Of a stretch of DNA of 64,000 bases, positions 1 to 9,862 are shown piece after piece. The position numbers and the translations under genes are program-made. The first letter of the stretch is position 1; the number at the start of each line of letters is the position of its first letter. The notes under the pieces are model-generated. The model did no database searches, was not told the DNA's origin, and saw only the letters and a list, made by a program, of their open reading frames with translations. The DNA comes from Allokutzneria sp. A3M-2-11 16 (lineage in GTDB: Bacteria > Actinomycetota > Actinomycetes > Mycobacteriales > Pseudonocardiaceae): assembly GCF_024213555.1 (NCBI RefSeq), contig NZ_JANAVO010000001.1, positions 2,294,001 through 2,358,000 on the forward strand. Direction: 5' to 3'.

Positions 1-894
1 CTCGAACGGCCTGGTGGTGCCCCGCCCCTCCGACCACAGGGTGCCCTCGAACAGGCAGGTCCCGGGGTAGGCGAGCACGGTGTCCGGCGTCGGCACGTTG
101 GGGCTGGGCGGAACCCACAGCAACCCGGTGTCGGAGAACAGCGAATCCCGCCGCCAGCCGCGCACCTCGACGACGTCGAGCTTCGCGACCTTCGAGCCGG
201 TTTCCTGCGGCAGGAACGTGTCGTTGTACAGCCGAGCCAGCTCGCCCATGGTCATGCCGTGCCGCAACGCGATGGGCTTGCGGCCGACACCGGAGGCGTG
301 CTTCGGGTCCAGCTGCGGCCCGAACGCTTGCCCGCCAATGGGATTCGGCCGGTCGAGCACGATCACCGGGAGATTGCCCGCCAGCACCGCGGCGTGCATC
401 GCGGTGTAGAGCATCCAGATGTAGGTGTAGAAGCGCACACCCGCGTCGCCGATGTCGAACACGACGGTGTCCACGCCGGCCTTCTTGTACAGCTCGGCGA
501 GTTTGGTCGCGTTGATGCCGTAGGCGTCGAACACCCGCAGCTTCGTGCGCGGGTCGATGAACTCGCCTTCGGAGCCACCGGCCTGCGCGGTGCCGCGGAA
601 TCCGTGCTCCGGGCCGAAGATGCCGACGACGTTGACCTTCTTGCTGTCGGCCATCGCGTCGACGATGTGCCGCATGTCGGAGAGCACGCCGGTCGGGTTG
701 GTGACGATGCCGACCTTCCTGCCCGCCAACGCCTTCCAGTCGCTCGCGGCGAGCTGGTCGGCGCCGGTGCGGACCGGCGGCCGCCAGAAGCTCTCGGCCT
801 CCGGCTGGGCAGCGGCGACACCGGTGCCGACACCGATCGCGGGCGCGGCGAGGGCACTGGCGGCGAGGAACCTCCGCCTGTTCAGACCATCCAT
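1..894 (-). CDS. namZ: Exo-beta-N-acetylmuramidase NamZ (DUF1343), C-terminus beyond window
   Basis: Only the N-terminal 298 codons lie in the window; the reading frame runs open through base 1. DUF1343/NamZ enzymes release terminal N-acetylmuramic acid from peptidoglycan fragments and work together with NagZ. Seen here: a twin-arginine signal (RRRFL at residues 6-10, then an Ala-rich core), the conserved FGPEHGFRG block (93-101), FDIGDAGVRFYTY (146-158) and LDRPNPIGG (180-188), all typical of the family. The ATG at 894 has GGAGG 10 nt upstream; an in-frame ATG at 903 sits only 1 nt from the same Shine-Dalgarno and is less likely. It follows nagZ by 17 bp on the same strand, so the two are probably one recycling operon with Tat export for NamZ. 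Confidence 0.88.
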   Translation of the reverse strand, partial: MDGLNRRRFLAASALAAPAIGVGTGVAAAQPEAESFWRPPVRTGADQLAASDWKALAGRKVGIVTNPTGVLSDMRHIVDAMADSKKVNVVGIFGPEHGFRGTAQAGGSEGEFIDPRTKLRVFDAYGINATKLAELYKKAGVDTVVFDIGDAGVRFYTYIWMLYTAMHAAVLAGNLPVIVLDRPNPIGGQAFGPQLDPKHASGVGRKPIALRHGMTMGELARLYNDTFLPQETGSKVAKLDVVEVRGWRRDSLFSDTGLLWVPPSPNVPTPDTVLAYPGTCLFEGTLWSEGRGTTRPFE

Positions 895-911
895 TGTGGA
901 CATTCCTCCGT

Positions 912-2741
<1,830 letters not shown>

Positions 2742-2983
2742 CGGAGCCTCCCGACGTCGCTGGCGGTCAATTCTCAACTGAATGCCCGGTAAGCACGGCA
2801 AGTTACCCACGGGGATCGCGGGGGTCAACGCGTGTGACGGGGCTGCAATGAACTCAAGAGCCCAGGTCACCCGCTTGCCGAACAATCCGATCCCATCACT
2901 GGTTCATCTGGCGCAGTCGGTGCAGGCTTTCACGAACGGTCCAGGCGTGCACACCCTCTGTGGCAGGGAGCGAAAGCGGCACG

Positions 2984-3028
2984 AAAAAGGGGACGGCGCC
3001 CGTCGACTTTCGTCGAGGGCGCCGCCCC
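2984..3028 (-). terminator. Strong intrinsic terminator of the Ms1-like RNA
   Basis: Near-perfect GC-rich stem of about 17 bp (3028-3012 with 3007-2989, two single-base bulges) around a GAAA tetraloop, followed on the minus strand by five T residues (2988-2984). It ends minus-strand transcription before nagZ. Confidence 0.8.
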
Positions 3029-3230
3029 ATCAGCGAGGAGGATCGGGGTACCAAGCGTGCATCTCGTGTCGTACCTGGTGAGGGCTCGGCGTCCAGCGTC
3101 CTGATACGCAGCCCTTCGACGACATGCCTCCCGCGGCGTGCTGCGCGTGGGTTCCCAATCTCCTCGCACGGAGCGATAGGGGGTGAACGGTACTTCTCTT
3201 CGTAACGTTCCTGGCCTCTACCGGTCCGCA
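2984..3230 (-). ncRNA. Probable Ms1/6S-like RNA polymerase-binding RNA (MTS2823/scr3559 position)
   Basis: No credible gene lies between the HAD protein stop (3366) and nagZ. On the minus strand a promoter-like pair is visible: TTGCTG (3265-3260), 17 nt, TACAAA (3242-3237), giving a start near 3230. The transcript would end at a strong intrinsic terminator. The 5' segment at 3167-3154 can pair with 3047-3033 just before the terminator, closing a long central domain as in 6S-type RNAs. In mycobacteria the RNA polymerase-binding Ms1/MTS2823 RNA lies downstream of the homologous HAD gene, and Streptomyces scr3559 lies near ssd. Identity is inferred from synteny, size (about 247 nt), closing stem and terminator; ends are approximate. 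Confidence 0.58.
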
Positions 3231-3365
3231 CTTCCCTTTGTAGTCCGTGACTGCCGTCACAGCAAGGGCACTTCCGGGTGCACCGGTTCAGCAAGGTCGA
3301 CACGCCCTGCGGCAACCCGTGAGTAGGGCTGCGCCTTCGGCTGGAAACCGCTAGCCCTAACAGGT

Positions 3366-4220
3366 TCAGTCGCCCTGTTCCTCTTGCCCTTTGCTCCGCC
3401 GCTGGTGCCTGCGGATGCCGTAGAAGGCGACCCCGGCGGCCGCGACGACACCGAGTCCGATCGCCGTCGCGGCCACCGCCGTGCCGGAGGGGCTCGGGAT
3501 GCGCGAACGCAGCGAAACCGGGTCGGAGAAGGTGAGCACCGGCCACCCGCGCTGCGCGGCGACCTTGCGCAGCGACCGGTCCGGGTTGACCGCGGTGGGG
3601 TGGCCGACCGCCTCCAGCAGCGGCAGGTCGGTGATGGAGTCCGAGTAGGCGTAGCAGTCGGCCAGGTCGTAGCCGCCCGCCTCGGCGAGCTCCCGCGCGG
3701 CGACGACCTTGTTCTCGCCGTAGCAGTAGAAGTCGACCTCGCCGGTGTAGCGGCCCTCCGCCGCCACCATCCGCGTGCCGACGCTGCGGGTGGCTCCGAC
3801 CATCTCGGCGATCGGCTGGACGATCTCCGCGCCGGAGGCAGAGACGACGATCACATCGTGGCCCTCGGTCTTGTGGTCGGCGATCAGTTCGGCGGCTTCG
3901 GCGTAGACCAAAGGGTTGACGATGTCGTGCAGCGTCTCGTCCACGATCGCGCGAACCTGTTCGACGTCCCAGCCGGTGCACAGCGAGGTCAGGTGCTCGC
4001 GCATGCGCTCCGTCTGGTCCGCGTCCGCCCCGGCGAGCATGAACATGAACTGGGCGTAGGCGCTCTTCAGCACCGCCCGCCGGTTGATCAGCCCCTCCTG
4101 GAAGAACGGCCTGCTGAAGGCCAGCGTGCTCGATTTGGCGATGACGGTCTTGTCGAGGTCGAAGAACGCCGCCACCCGGGTATTTGGCATCTTCCGCCCG
4201 CTCTCACCAGGAACGATCAC
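3366..4220 (-). CDS. HAD-family subclass IB phosphatase with C-terminal membrane anchor (SerB1/Rv3661-like)
   Basis: Hydrolase of the phosphoserine-phosphatase-like HAD IB group; substrate not established. Motif I DLDKT is at residues 21-25 (nucleophile D21), motif II is in VVSASG, and the motif III/IV region is GENKVVAAREL followed by AYSDSITDLP, which supplies the Mg-binding acids. A hydrophobic segment near residues 250-270 and a basic tail suggest a C-terminal membrane anchor, as in mycobacterial SerB1 homologues. The chosen GTG at 4220 lies 6 nt after a TATGCT -10 element, so the mRNA may be leaderless; ATG at 4190 is the alternative. The gene is divergent from ssd and precedes the Ms1-like RNA, the arrangement recalled for Rv3661/MTS2823 in M. 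tuberculosis. Confidence 0.85.
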   Translation of the reverse strand: MIVPGESGRKMPNTRVAAFFDLDKTVIAKSSTLAFSRPFFQEGLINRRAVLKSAYAQFMFMLAGADADQTERMREHLTSLCTGWDVEQVRAIVDETLHDIVNPLVYAEAAELIADHKTEGHDVIVVSASGAEIVQPIAEMVGATRSVGTRMVAAEGRYTGEVDFYCYGENKVVAARELAEAGGYDLADCYAYSDSITDLPLLEAVGHPTAVNPDRSLRKVAAQRGWPVLTFSDPVSLRSRIPSPSGTAVAATAIGLGVVAAAGVAFYGIRRHQRRSKGQEEQGD

Positions 4221-4321
4221 GCGCTCAGCATAGGTCTCGTTGCGGCACCGCTGCCGAATCGTCACCTGTCGCTCGAACGGACGAGAGGCAACTTCTGGCG
4301 GCGGGGGGATACAGTAGTGGC

Positions 4322-4407
4322 GTCCGGCTGTGCCGGACGGGTTCAGTCCGACCCCCCGGGACTGAACCTATGACGACCCCCGTCCCTCCCCCCTGGCGGG
4401 GGTCGTC
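4322..4407. repeat. Three consecutive perfect hairpins
   Basis: Back-to-back inverted repeats: 4322-4328 with 4332-4338 (7 bp, 3-nt loop), 4340-4349 with 4359-4368 (10 bp) and 4372-4382 with 4397-4407 (11 bp). They could be a structured leader or a tandem terminator; a TTTT run follows at 4423-4426 on the plus strand. No known riboswitch class is recognised. Confidence 0.6.
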
Positions 4408-4721
4408 CCATGTCCGGACCCGTTTTGGCCGGCCTTTCCGAACGTCCTTCACGCGCCTGAAACGTTCTATACCAACGTTATGCGCGCCGTCGCGCACCGT
4501 GGCGAAGCAGATGCCTTGTGCCACAAAGCGGTTTCACGCCGAACTCACGCACCGCCGCGTCGCAGTGGCCGACCGGGCGGTTCGACGACCTCGATTCGGC
4601 CAGCGCCGGTTCATCCGCCGGTTCTCGCGCGGGTTCACGCGCGCGCGAGGGGGACCCCCGCTTTCAATTCTCCCGCACCACACCGACATTTCCCCCGCCG
4701 CGACCACCAGGTGCGGCCGAG

Positions 4722-4749
4722 TTGTCCACAACGCACCCCGTTGTCCACA
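4722..4749 (+). promoter_or_regulatory. Two tandem DnaA boxes upstream of ssd
   Basis: Two identical TTGTCCACA nonamers at 4722-4730 and 4741-4749, direct repeats 19 bp apart. This is the actinobacterial DnaA-box consensus. They lie about 98-125 bp before the ssd start. Confidence 0.6.
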
Positions 4750-4846
4750 GATCGCCCCGACCCCGTGGCAGCCCGCCCGATCCCGAGCGACTGTGGAACG
4801 GCCGCCGGAACTCACACCGGCGTGACGCGAACGGCAGGGGGAGACA

Positions 4847-5920
4847 GTGGACGAGGCACGGCCTCTGGTGTTGATGGAGGACACCGAACTGCTCGACGAG
4901 GCACTGCGGCTGGCCGCGGCGGCGGGCTGCGACGTTCAGCGGGTGCCCGACCCGGCCGCCGCGCGGCAGCACTGGGCGTCCGCGCCGCTGGTGCTCCTCG
5001 ACGACACGGGCCTGCGGCACTGCGCCGAAGCGGATCTGCCGCGCCGGGCGGACATCGTGGTGCTGACGAGGACCGAGCCCGATCCGGCCCTGTGGCGGCA
5101 GGCCGTCGAGCTGGGCGTGCAGAAGGTCCTCGCCCTTCCCGAAGCCGAGGACTGGCTGACCACCACGCTTGCCGACGTAGCGGAAGGGCCGGGATCGGAT
5201 GCGGGCCGCGTGCTCGCGGTGATCGGCGGCCGGGGTGGGGCGGGGGCGTCCGTGCTGGCCTGCGCGGCCTCCGTGGTCGCGCTCCGCCGGGGTGAACAGG
5301 TGCTGCTGGTCGACTGCGATCCGCTGGGCGGCGGCCTCGACCTGATGCTCGGCGCCGAGCACACGGAGGGCCTGCGCTGGCCCGGCCTGACGCCGACGCG
5401 CGGCCGGATGTCGTCCTCCTCGCTGCGATCCGCCCTGCCCGCGGCGGACGTGCGGGGCGGTGGCCTCACCGTGCTGTCCTGCGACCGCGACGGCAGCGGA
5501 CCGGAGCCGGCCGCGGTGGAAGCGGTGGTGTCCGCAGGGCGCCGCAGCGGCGGGATCGTCGTGTGCGACCTGCCTCGGCACCTGCCCGCGGCCGCGCTCA
5601 CCGCACTCGATCTCGCCGACCTGGCGGTGCTCGTCGTGCCCGCGGAGGTCCGCGCCTGCGCGGCGGCGTCCCGTGTCGCGGAACGGGCCTTGAACCGGGG
5701 GGTTCAGCTCCGCGTCGTGGTTCGAGGGCCTGCGCCGGGCGGCCTCCAGGCCGAGGACGTGGAGCGCTCCCTCGCGCTGCCCCTGCTCGCGGCGATGCGC
5801 CCGGAGCCCGGAATCGACCGCGCTCTCGACAACGGGCACGCCCCGGCCCAGGCCAGGGGCCCGCTCGCCGAGGCCGCCGGGTGCGTGCTCGACGCGTTGC
5901 GCGGGGGCCGAACGCGATGA
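4847..5920 (+). CDS. ssd: Septum-site determining protein Ssd / TadZ-CpaE-like ParA-family ATPase
   Basis: Atypical MinD/ParA-like protein at the head of the Tad pilus operon. In mycobacteria the homologue Ssd influences septation, and in Tad systems TadZ/CpaE localises the pilus machine. The 357-residue protein has an N-terminal receiver-like region (about 1-115) and a ParA-like domain from about 120. Its Walker A is degenerate: GGRGGAGAS at 127-135 lacks the usual lysine before S/T, as in many TadZ proteins, so ATP hydrolysis may be weak or absent. LLVDCDPLGGGLD follows as the switch region. GTG at 4847 has AGGGGGAG just upstream. The stop overlaps the tadA start (ATGA). Confidence 0.85.
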   Translation: MDEARPLVLMEDTELLDEALRLAAAAGCDVQRVPDPAAARQHWASAPLVLLDDTGLRHCAEADLPRRADIVVLTRTEPDPALWRQAVELGVQKVLALPEAEDWLTTTLADVAEGPGSDAGRVLAVIGGRGGAGASVLACAASVVALRRGEQVLLVDCDPLGGGLDLMLGAEHTEGLRWPGLTPTRGRMSSSSLRSALPAADVRGGGLTVLSCDRDGSGPEPAAVEAVVSAGRRSGGIVVCDLPRHLPAAALTALDLADLAVLVVPAEVRACAAASRVAERALNRGVQLRVVVRGPAPGGLQAEDVERSLALPLLAAMRPEPGIDRALDNGHAPAQARGPLAEAAGCVLDALRGGRTR

Positions 5921-7110
5921 GCGAGGACCTCGCCGACCGGGTCCGGCACCGGATCGCGGCGACCAACGCACCCGTGACGGCGGGCGCGGTCGCCGAGGCC
6001 GTCCGCGCGGAAGCCGGTGGAGTCATCGGAGACGCCACCCTTCTGCAGACGATTCGCCTGCTGCACCAGGAATTCGTCGGCGCGGGGCCCTTGGAGCCGT
6101 TGCTGCGCGATCCCGCGACCACCGACGTGCTCGTGGCCGGTGCGGGCCGGGTGTGGGTCGATCAGGGGCGCGGACTGCGTCAGGCGCGGATCGACCTGCC
6201 GGACGAGGAATCCGTGCGGCGCTTGGCGCAGCGGCTCGCTCTCGCGGCCGGGCGAAGGCTCGACGACGCGCAGCCCTATGTGGACGGTTGGCTGCCCGAC
6301 TCCGGTGCCGGAGGCAGTGTCCGGCTGCACGCGGTGCTCGCGCCGATCGCCGCGGACGGCACCTGCGTATCGCTTCGCGTGCTGCGCCCCGCAACCCATG
6401 ACCTGGACGCGTTGTGCGAGCTCGGGACCTTTGACAGCGCGATGACGGCGGTGCTCAGGTCGTTGGTCACCGCGCGGCTGGCGTTCCTCGTCGTCGGCAA
6501 CACCGGCTCCGGCAAGACGACCCTGTTGGCCGCGATGCTCGGCTGCGTTCCGGACGACGAACGGATCGTCAGCGTCGAGGAGGCCGCGGAACTGCGTCCC
6601 GGGCACCCGCACGTGGTCCGGCTCGTGGCGCGCCCGCCCAACGTCGAGGGCGCCGGAGAGATCACGCTGCGCCAGCTCGTCCGGCAGGCCCTGCGCATGC
6701 GCCCCGACCGCCTGGTGGTGGGAGAGGTTCGCGGTGCGGAGGTGTGCGAGCTGCTCGCGGCGCTGAACACGGGCCACGACGGCGGCGCGGGCACCGTGCA
6801 CGCGAACTCCCCGGCCGAGGTCCCGGCTCGCATGGAGGCGTTGGCGGCGCTGGGCGGGCTGTCCCGCGACGCCCTGCACAGCCAGCTCAGCGCGGCGGTC
6901 CAGGTGGTGCTCCACATGAAGCGCGAGCCCGGTGGACGGCGTCGGCTGGCCGGGATCGGCACCCTCGTCCGCGTCGACGAGCGCGCCAGGTTCGTTCCCG
7001 TCTGGCAGCACGGCAGCGGGTGGAAGCCCGGCCAGTCCCTCCTCGCCGATCTGCTCAAGGCGAGGGAGGTGAAGCCGCCGTGGTCGCCGCCCTCATCCTG
7101 CTCACGCTAG
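5917..7110 (+). CDS. tadA: Tad pilus assembly ATPase TadA (CpaF, secretion ATPase)
   Basis: Cytoplasmic hexameric motor for Flp pilus assembly. The 397-residue protein shows Walker A GNTGSGKT (194-201), an Asp box around VSVEEAAEL (218-226), Walker B within the LRMRPDRLVVGEVRG block (259-273) and a His box ending HDGGAGTVHANS (287-298). All key residues are present and the length is normal for compact actinobacterial TadA. The start ATG overlaps the ssd stop by 4 bp. A 31-bp overlap with tadB follows, consistent with translational coupling through the operon. Confidence 0.93.
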   Translation: MSEDLADRVRHRIAATNAPVTAGAVAEAVRAEAGGVIGDATLLQTIRLLHQEFVGAGPLEPLLRDPATTDVLVAGAGRVWVDQGRGLRQARIDLPDEESVRRLAQRLALAAGRRLDDAQPYVDGWLPDSGAGGSVRLHAVLAPIAADGTCVSLRVLRPATHDLDALCELGTFDSAMTAVLRSLVTARLAFLVVGNTGSGKTTLLAAMLGCVPDDERIVSVEEAAELRPGHPHVVRLVARPPNVEGAGEITLRQLVRQALRMRPDRLVVGEVRGAEVCELLAALNTGHDGGAGTVHANSPAEVPARMEALAALGGLSRDALHSQLSAAVQVVLHMKREPGGRRRLAGIGTLVRVDERARFVPVWQHGSGWKPGQSLLADLLKAREVKPPWSPPSSCSR

Positions 7111-7886
7111 GGATCATGTTGTGGCCCAACGTTTCCGCGCGGTCAAGGCTCGCAGCGCTGTCCGGAGCGCCGAAGCGTGCCGAATGGACGCGGTTCCGGC
7201 CGAACGCGGCGTTCCTCATCGTGGCCGCCGGAGCGTGCGGGTTCCTCTTCGCCGATGCGGGCGGCGCGATCGCGCTCGCTGTTCTGGCCTGGACCGTCGG
7301 GCGGCAGTCGCGACGTCGGCGCTTCGACCTCCGCCGCCGTGCCGCCGCGCGTGACCTGGCGGAAGCGCTCGAACTCGTCGTCGGTGAGCTGCGATCGGGA
7401 GCGCACCCCGCGAGCGCGGTCGCGAACGTGGCTGCGGATTCGGCCTCCGAGACAGGGAAAGTGTTGCGGGCCATAGCTTCCACGGCACGGCTCGGTGGAG
7501 ATGTGCGTGCGGCAATCGAGCACTTCGCCGCCGCGGATCGCCTGCGTGGTCCGGTCCTGCGCCAGTTCGGCGAGGCGTGGAGCACGGCGGAGAACTACGG
7601 CGTGCCCTTGGCGGAGCTGTTGGAGGCCCTGCACCGAGACCTCAGCCAGCGGATTCGCTTCGAGAGTCAGGTCGACGCGCGGATGGCCGGTCCACGTGCC
7701 ACCGCTGCGGTGCTGGCGGCTTTGCCGATCGTTGGTCTGCTCCTGGGTGAGGCGATGGGAGCGGCGCCGTTCGCGGTGCTCGCGCGGACCGGGTTCGGAC
7801 AAGGGCTGTTGGTGATCGGTGCCGCGTTGATGTGCGCGGGCCTCGCCTGGAGCGCGCGCTTGATCACGCGGGTGGTGACCGCATGA
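7080..7886 (+). CDS. tadB: Tad pilus inner-membrane platform protein TadB (T2SSF domain)
   Basis: Polytopic membrane protein of the type II secretion F family, one of the two platform proteins paired with TadA. The 268-residue protein has hydrophobic segments at the N-terminus and near residues 40-65, a soluble T2SSF domain with a conserved TARLGGDV stretch, and two C-terminal membrane segments. GTG at 7080 was chosen because GGGAGG lies 10 nt upstream, even though it overlaps the tadA end by 31 bp. The stop overlaps tadC (ATGA). Confidence 0.87.
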   Translation: MVAALILLTLGIMLWPNVSARSRLAALSGAPKRAEWTRFRPNAAFLIVAAGACGFLFADAGGAIALAVLAWTVGRQSRRRRFDLRRRAAARDLAEALELVVGELRSGAHPASAVANVAADSASETGKVLRAIASTARLGGDVRAAIEHFAAADRLRGPVLRQFGEAWSTAENYGVPLAELLEALHRDLSQRIRFESQVDARMAGPRATAAVLAALPIVGLLLGEAMGAAPFAVLARTGFGQGLLVIGAALMCAGLAWSARLITRVVTA

Positions 7887-8620
7887 CCGCGCAAGCCCTG
7901 GCGGCACTCGTGTTGGCGGTCGCATCGGTCGTAGCGCCCAGCCCGCCAGGCGCTCGACCAAGACTTCGTGCGCTCGGCGGACAGCCTCGCGTAGTGCACG
8001 ACGCGGATTCCCGAGCCGGTCCTCGACGGCGGGTGCTGGCCGTTGTCGCCGGGCTCAGCGTGGGTGGCTGTTTCGTTGCCATAGAGCCGAATTCCGCTCT
8101 GGTGAGCCCTGTTCTCGCGGTCTTGGCCTGGTACGGAGCCCGCTGGTTGCTCAACAGGCCGGTGGCCGCGCCGGAAGCCGACCCGTTGGTGCTCGCCGCG
8201 GCGTGGGACATCTTCGCCGCGTGCCTGAAAGCCGGGATGCCGGTGCCTGCCGCCGTGCGCATCGCCGCCGACCGGCTGTCGGGCCGGGCTCGCGCCGCAT
8301 TGGCGGAAGCCGCTGACCTCCTTGCGCTGGGCGCAGATCCAACCGTCGCGTGGCAGGCCGCGTCCGCCCTCCCGGAAACCACACGATTAGCCAGGGCGGC
8401 GCGGGGGACCGCCAGGTCGGGAGCCGCGCTCGCCCAGCTCGCCCGCGAACTCGCCACCGCACAGCGAGCCACGGCCGCTGACCAGGCCGAATCGCTCGCG
8501 CAGCGTGCGGCGGTGCTGATGTCCGCGCCACTGGGCGCGTGCTTCCTGCCCGCCTTCCTCTGCCTCGGCGTCGCCCCCGTGGTCGCCGGGTTGGCGAACG
8601 GACTGATGGCCGCCTGGTAA
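7883..8620 (+). CDS. tadC: Tad pilus inner-membrane platform protein TadC (T2SSF domain)
   Basis: Second T2SSF platform protein, 245 residues, with N-terminal hydrophobic segments, the cytoplasmic helical domain (ADRLSGRARAALAEAADLL region) and a C-terminal pair of membrane helices. ATG at 7883 overlaps the tadB stop by 4 bp. Position and family make the assignment firm; sequence conservation of TadC proteins is low, so residue-level claims are not made. Confidence 0.85.
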   Translation: MTAQALAALVLAVASVVAPSPPGARPRLRALGGQPRVVHDADSRAGPRRRVLAVVAGLSVGGCFVAIEPNSALVSPVLAVLAWYGARWLLNRPVAAPEADPLVLAAAWDIFAACLKAGMPVPAAVRIAADRLSGRARAALAEAADLLALGADPTVAWQAASALPETTRLARAARGTARSGAALAQLARELATAQRATAADQAESLAQRAAVLMSAPLGACFLPAFLCLGVAPVVAGLANGLMAAW

Positions 8621-8697
8621 CCGCGACGTGCGGAATGTCCGAAGTGGACGAGAAATACATGGAGAACTACCCGAGCCCCAGGAAGGGGTTGTTGAAA

Positions 8698-8901
8698 GTG
8701 CAATGGAAGGTCTTTTCGAGGTCGCGGTCCCGCCTTGTCGGACTCGTCGACTCCGACGCCGGGATGGCCAGCTCGGAATACGCGATCGTCACCATTGCCG
8801 CCGCCGCATTGGCCGGCATCCTCTACGCGGTGGTCACCGGCGAGTCGGTGACGGCGGCCCTGGAGGGGTTGGTCCGGCGTGCGCTCGATGTCACCTTCTA
8901 G
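8698..8901 (+). CDS. flp: Flp-type pilin (DUF4244), type IVb prepilin
   Basis: Small major-pilin candidate, 67 residues. It has a basic N-terminus, then DAG-MASSEY followed by a hydrophobic helix (AIVTIAAAALAGILYAVVTG). Cleavage after Gly would place Glu at +5 and Tyr at +6, the hallmark of Flp prepilins. No TadV prepilin peptidase is encoded in the window. GTG at 8698 has AAGGGG about 10 nt upstream; ATG at 8659 or 8635 are in-frame alternatives with weaker ribosome-binding sites. The stop codon shares one base with the next start (TAGTG). Confidence 0.82.
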   Translation: MQWKVFSRSRSRLVGLVDSDAGMASSEYAIVTIAAAALAGILYAVVTGESVTAALEGLVRRALDVTF

Positions 8902-9257
8902 TGGCGAACGACCGGGGCGCGGCGACCGTGGAGGCCGCCATCGCGGTGGCCGCGCTGCTGCTCGTGCTCGGCCTTGCGCTCACCGGTCTGCGGGCCGTCG
9001 CCGACCAGATCCGGTGCGTCGACGCCGCCCGCGAGATCGCGCGGTTGATCTCCCGCGGCGATCACGGGGGTTCGGCCGAGGTGCTCGGCAAGATCGCTCC
9101 GGCCGGTGCCGTGCTGACCGTTCGGCGGGACGGCGACAGCGTTTCGGTCGCGGTGGAGGCGGCCGCGCTCGGGCGCCTGCTGCCGGGGCTGCGGCTGCGC
9201 GGCAGTGCCTTCGCGGTGCTGGAGCCCGGCGTTGGCGAGCCTGTATCGGGCCTTTGA
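8901..9257 (+). CDS. TadE-like pseudopilin
   Basis: 118-residue protein with the TadE pattern: a short charged leader (DRGAATVEAAIAV) containing the Glu of the pseudopilin signal, one N-terminal hydrophobic helix and a small extracytoplasmic domain. TadE proteins are minor pilins or pseudopilins of Flp pili. GTG at 8901 overlaps the flp stop by one base, and its own stop overlaps the following TTG start, so it is embedded in the coupled Tad operon. Confidence 0.8.
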   Translation: MANDRGAATVEAAIAVAALLLVLGLALTGLRAVADQIRCVDAAREIARLISRGDHGGSAEVLGKIAPAGAVLTVRRDGDSVSVAVEAAALGRLLPGLRLRGSAFAVLEPGVGEPVSGL

Positions 9258-9610
9258 CCAGCTCGTATGAGGTCGACCGAGGTTCGGTGACCGTACCGGC
9301 GGCGATGAGTGTCGCCGGTCTGCTCTCCGTGCTGGCGCTGCTGATCGGGCTCGGTTCGGCACTGGTCAACCGGCACCGGGCCGAGGCGGCGGCCGACCTC
9401 GCGGCGCTCGCGGCGGCCGGGCAGGCGACCGCCGGGACCGCTGCGTCGTGCCGTGCGGCGGAGCGCGTCGGCGCCCGGATGGGCGTCGCGGTGACCTCCT
9501 GCCGGCTCGACGGATGGGACGCGCTCGTCGAGGTTCGGATGACGGCGAACGGTGCGCTGCCGTTCGTCGTACCGGTCGTCGCACGGGCCAGGGCCGGTCC
9601 GGCTGAGTGA
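9254..9610 (+). CDS. TadG/TadE-like secreted protein (Rv3654c-like), last gene of the Tad operon
   Basis: 118 residues with N-terminal DRGSVTV followed by a hydrophobic helix (SVAGLLSVLALLIGLGSALV) and a small domain containing two cysteines that could pair. It resembles the TadE-like helicase/secretion-neighbourhood proteins found at this place in actinobacterial Tad clusters (Rv3654c position). The start is read as TTG at 9254 because it overlaps the previous stop (TTGA) and begins just before the conserved leader; a downstream GTG at 9286 is possible. A weak hairpin (9685-9701) lies about 75 bp downstream. Confidence 0.72.
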   Translation: MTSSYEVDRGSVTVPAAMSVAGLLSVLALLIGLGSALVNRHRAEAAADLAALAAAGQATAGTAASCRAAERVGARMGVAVTSCRLDGWDALVEVRMTANGALPFVVPVVARARAGPAE

Positions 9611-9862
9611 TCGACATGCGCCTACTGCGATGAGCGGTCGGTGAGCCACGGCGAGCGGCAGAAAGATCCACTGTGATCGGCATTACCCCCGGAGAGGGGG
9701 TGCCGGTCGTCGCAGTCGAATGGTCCGCGAAGTTCGTTCCGTCTGCGATCTAGGTCTCATTCGCCGTGCCGTAGCTACCGGTTGTCGACGCGGGGTTACG
9801 CAAGGTGGCCGTTGTGCCGTTTGGTTTTAGTAGAAGCGAGAAGCAGTCGTTGGAGGCAGAAA

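Larger units (their letters stand above)
4221..4846. other. Long divergent intergenic region between HAD gene and ssd operon
   Basis: 626 bp without a believable gene. It holds the HAD promoter, three consecutive perfect hairpins (4322-4407), two AACGTT hexamers 7 bp apart (4461-4479) and two DnaA boxes (4722-4749). Short open frames here have no ribosome-binding site or recognisable product. Confidence 0.6.

Noticed and set aside
2742-2885. N-terminal extension of NagZ up to 2885
   Set aside because: It would put 48 residues in front of a good signal peptide, and TTG 2741 has an ideal Shine-Dalgarno.
4225-4524. Small minus-strand gene upstream of the HAD gene
   Set aside because: No ribosome-binding site, no recognisable product, and it covers the three hairpins, which are better explained as structured non-coding DNA or RNA.
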